Part shown: piece after piece, positions 14,700-16,159 of the stretch
How positions within the stretch are numbered: position 1 is the stretch's first letter
Layout: every line of letters starts with the position of its first letter
Source: Alphaproteobacteria bacterium
GTDB taxonomy: Bacteria > Pseudomonadota > Alphaproteobacteria > Rhizobiales > Aestuariivirgaceae
Assembly: GCA_024639035.1 (NCBI GenBank)
Contig: JAHEJE010000024.1
Coordinates: forward strand, 1-16,159
Reading direction: 5' to 3'
Length of the DNA: 16,159 nt
The notes under the pieces: generated by a model
What the model was told of the DNA's origin: nothing
Databases searched by the model: none
The model's input: only the letters and a program-made list of their open reading frames with translations
Program-made: the position numbers and the translations under genes

Positions 14700-15353
14700 T
14701 CATCTGTCGACCTTCGACAGACTGCGGTCCTTGACCTTGACCCGGAACAGTTTCGGATCCGGCTTGGTGCCGGCCACGGTGCGGCCTAGCGATACGGTCG
14801 TGCGGCGTCCCTGGCCGTCGACCACGATCCATTGCTGCAGAGACTTGGTATTGTCGTTGAATACCAACACCAGGTGTCCGGCGACCAACTGGTCACGGTC
14901 TTCCAAGGCGATGGTCAGGATGCCGTCATTGTCCTTTACGTTGCGAACGATGGCCTGTTTGAACAGATCGACGTTGTTCGACAGCATCAGCCGCAACGGC
15001 GTCTTGGACAGCGGGTACTGGTCGGCCTTACTGCGGGCGCGGTTCTGGACCGTGAGCCAGGTGCCATCTGAGACGATCAGAAACGGGTTGGGCGGGGCGT
15101 ATTCGAAACGCAGTTTTCCGGGCTTTGAAATGTAAAATATACCGGATGAAACCTTGCCCTTGGGACTGATCTGCGTAAACTCACCTTGAAGTGTGGTTAA
15201 GCTATTGATGTAATTGGCAATTTTCTGAACAACAGCACGCTCGCTCTGCGACAGTTTAGGGGTTTTTGCCGCGTTGGCCGAAGCGGTGAAGGCGATGGCG
15301 GCCGATGCGATGAGGGCGACGACAAGAGTGCGGAATGTGGTCATGCGTGGCAT
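14700..15353 (-). CDS. lolA: outer-membrane lipoprotein carrier protein LolA family
   Basis: LolA carries lipoproteins across the periplasm to the outer membrane. The 217-residue precursor has a clear Sec signal peptide: a short basic start, hydrophobic core LVVALIASAAIAF and a predicted cleavage after ANA (about residue 28). The mature part has the LolA fold pattern: LQGEFTQISPKGKVSSGIFYI, then KPGKLRFEYAPPNPFLIVSDGTWLTV, which is the most conserved stretch, and later PLRLML. The ATG at 15353 has AAGGA about 12 bases upstream; an ATG at 15344 is an alternative. It lies 131 bases after ftsK on the same strand. The order ftsK-lolA-xthA is, to my knowledge, common in Hyphomicrobiales. The family call is firm. 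Confidence 0.93.
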   Translation of the reverse strand: MPRMTTFRTLVVALIASAAIAFTASANAAKTPKLSQSERAVVQKIANYINSLTTLQGEFTQISPKGKVSSGIFYISKPGKLRFEYAPPNPFLIVSDGTWLTVQNRARSKADQYPLSKTPLRLMLSNNVDLFKQAIVRNVKDNDGILTIALEDRDQLVAGHLVLVFNDNTKSLQQWIVVDGQGRRTTVSLGRTVAGTKPDPKLFRVKVKDRSLSKVDR

Positions 15354-15430
15354 TCTGGCTGGTGATCCTTACAGTATGATCTTGCGCAGGGAGTCATCGC
15401 GCTCTACGGCCGCCAAAGCGGCGGCGATAC

Positions 15431-15459
15431 GAGATAGACTGCACCTTTGATCAGTCGAA
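15431..15459 (-). promoter_or_regulatory. candidate promoter for lolA
   Basis: On the minus strand, TTCGAC (15459-15454) and TATCTC (15436-15431) are separated by 17 bases in the gap between ftsK and lolA. The transcript would begin near 15424, inside a hairpin with a 6-bp GC stem (15409-15414 with 15420-15425) and no following T run. That hairpin would sit at the very 5' end of the lolA leader. Consensus likeness only. Confidence 0.35.
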
Positions 15460-15484
15460 CACGGCGGTTTTACGGCACACATAC

Positions 15485-16159
15485 TTACTCAACGCTCGGG
15501 TCGCCGACGAGGATTTCGCGCTTGCCCGCATTATTGGGAGCGGAAATCAACCCCTCTTCTTCCATGCGCTCGATCAGGCTTGCAGCCTTGTTGTAGCCGA
15601 TTTGCAGCCGGCGCTGAATGTAGCTTGTCGAAACCTTCTTGTCGCGCAGGACAACCGCGACGGCCTGATCATAGTTCTCATCGCCGGTGGATGCAGACGG
15701 GCCGCCATCGAAGGGCGTCGGACCGTTGGCTTCCAGTTCGTCCTCCTCGGTGACCGCCTCGACATAGTCCGGTGCGCCTTGGGCCTTGAGGAAGCTGACG
15801 ATTTCCTCAACTTCGGTGTCCGATACGAACGGTGCGTGGAGGCGCGATATGCGACCGCCTCCGGCCATGAACAACATGTCGCCCTGGCCGAGCAATTGTT
15901 CCGCGCCTTGTTCGCCGAGAATGGTGCGGCTGTCGATCTTGGAGGTGACCTGGAAGCTGATGCGGGTGGGGAAATTGGCCTTGATGGTGCCGGTGATGAC
16001 ATCGACAGACGGGCGCTGCGTAGCCATAACGACGTGGATGCCGGCGGCGCGGGCCATCTGGGCAAGGCGCTGGACGGCGCCCTCGATGTCCTTGCCGGCG
16101 ACCATCATCAGGTCGGCCATTTCGTCGATGATCACGACGATGTAGGGCAGCGGCGCCAG
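15485..16159 (-). CDS. ftsK: DNA translocase FtsK (C-terminal part; N-terminal part lies outside the window)
   Basis: FtsK is the septal DNA pump that clears the chromosome terminus and activates XerCD at dif. The 224 residues visible are the end of the motor and the gamma domain; the frame is open to the window edge. Walker B is YIVVIIDEMADLMM near the start. It is followed by VMATQRPSVDVITGTIKANFPTRISF, SKIDSRTILGEQGAEQLLGQGDML and the sensor region, all typical of the RecA-like beta domain. After a linker, the winged-helix gamma domain (from about DENYDQAVAVV, then TSYIQRRLQIGYNKAASLIERMEEEGLIS) reads the KOPS polarity sequences. The gene ends in GKREILVGDPSVE. lolA follows on the same strand after 131 bases. 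Identity is certain. Confidence 0.97.
   Translation of the reverse strand: MAPLPYIVVIIDEMADLMMVAGKDIEGAVQRLAQMARAAGIHVVMATQRPSVDVITGTIKANFPTRISFQVTSKIDSRTILGEQGAEQLLGQGDMLFMAGGGRISRLHAPFVSDTEVEEIVSFLKAQGAPDYVEAVTEEDELEANGPTPFDGGPSASTGDENYDQAVAVVLRDKKVSTSYIQRRLQIGYNKAASLIERMEEEGLISAPNNAGKREILVGDPSVE

Overview
The window is chromosomal DNA of an alphaproteobacterium, most likely of the order Hyphomicrobiales (Rhizobiales). The evidence is the gene order mnmE-mnmG-rsmG-parA-parB, then holA-lptE-leuS on the other strand, then yggS, an OmpR-type response regulator, a cNMP-fold protein, and xthA-lolA-ftsK. Protein details also fit: RsmG has an N-terminal HVSRES that is encoded by a parS site, MnmG and ParB are of alphaproteobacterial type, and LptE carries FRPLYG after its lipid-anchor cysteine. 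No tRNA, rRNA, insertion sequence, CRISPR array or prophage gene is visible. This is mostly core chromosome.

Layout. 1-5386 (+ strand) holds the tRNA-modification and chromosome-segregation block: the 3' part of mnmE, mnmG, rsmG, parA and parB. Two parS-like sites lie here, one between mnmE and mnmG and one inside the rsmG coding sequence. 5442-10676 (- strand) is read as leuS, lptE, holA and then a sterol desaturase/fatty acid hydroxylase family membrane protein, which sits between parB and holA. 10792-11517 (+) is the PLP-homeostasis gene yggS. 11512-12051 (-) is a YkuD-type L,D-transpeptidase. 12171-13503 (+) holds a response regulator and a degenerate cyclic-nucleotide-binding-fold protein. 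13492-16159 (-) holds the 3' end of ftsK, lolA, a probable small RNA gene, and xthA.

How the genes fit together. MnmE and MnmG jointly modify wobble uridine 34 of certain tRNAs, and RsmG methylates 16S rRNA. ParA, ParB and the parS sites move the replicated origin region, and FtsK translocates the terminus region at division. LptE and LolA build the outer membrane (LPS and lipoproteins), the L,D-transpeptidase may act on peptidoglycan, and the response regulator resembles the CenR/OtpR type linked to envelope control. HolA (clamp loader), XthA (repair) and LeuS (translation) are housekeeping genes.

The least ordinary stretch is the 392-base gap between xthA and lolA. On the minus strand it shows a sigma70-like promoter, two hairpins with C-rich loops, and a strong intrinsic terminator whose loop is also C-rich. 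I read this as an unannotated small RNA gene of about 143 nt. Other points of interest are the parS site embedded in rsmG, the loss of the phosphate-binding motif in the cNMP-fold protein, and aspartate at position +2 of mature LptE.
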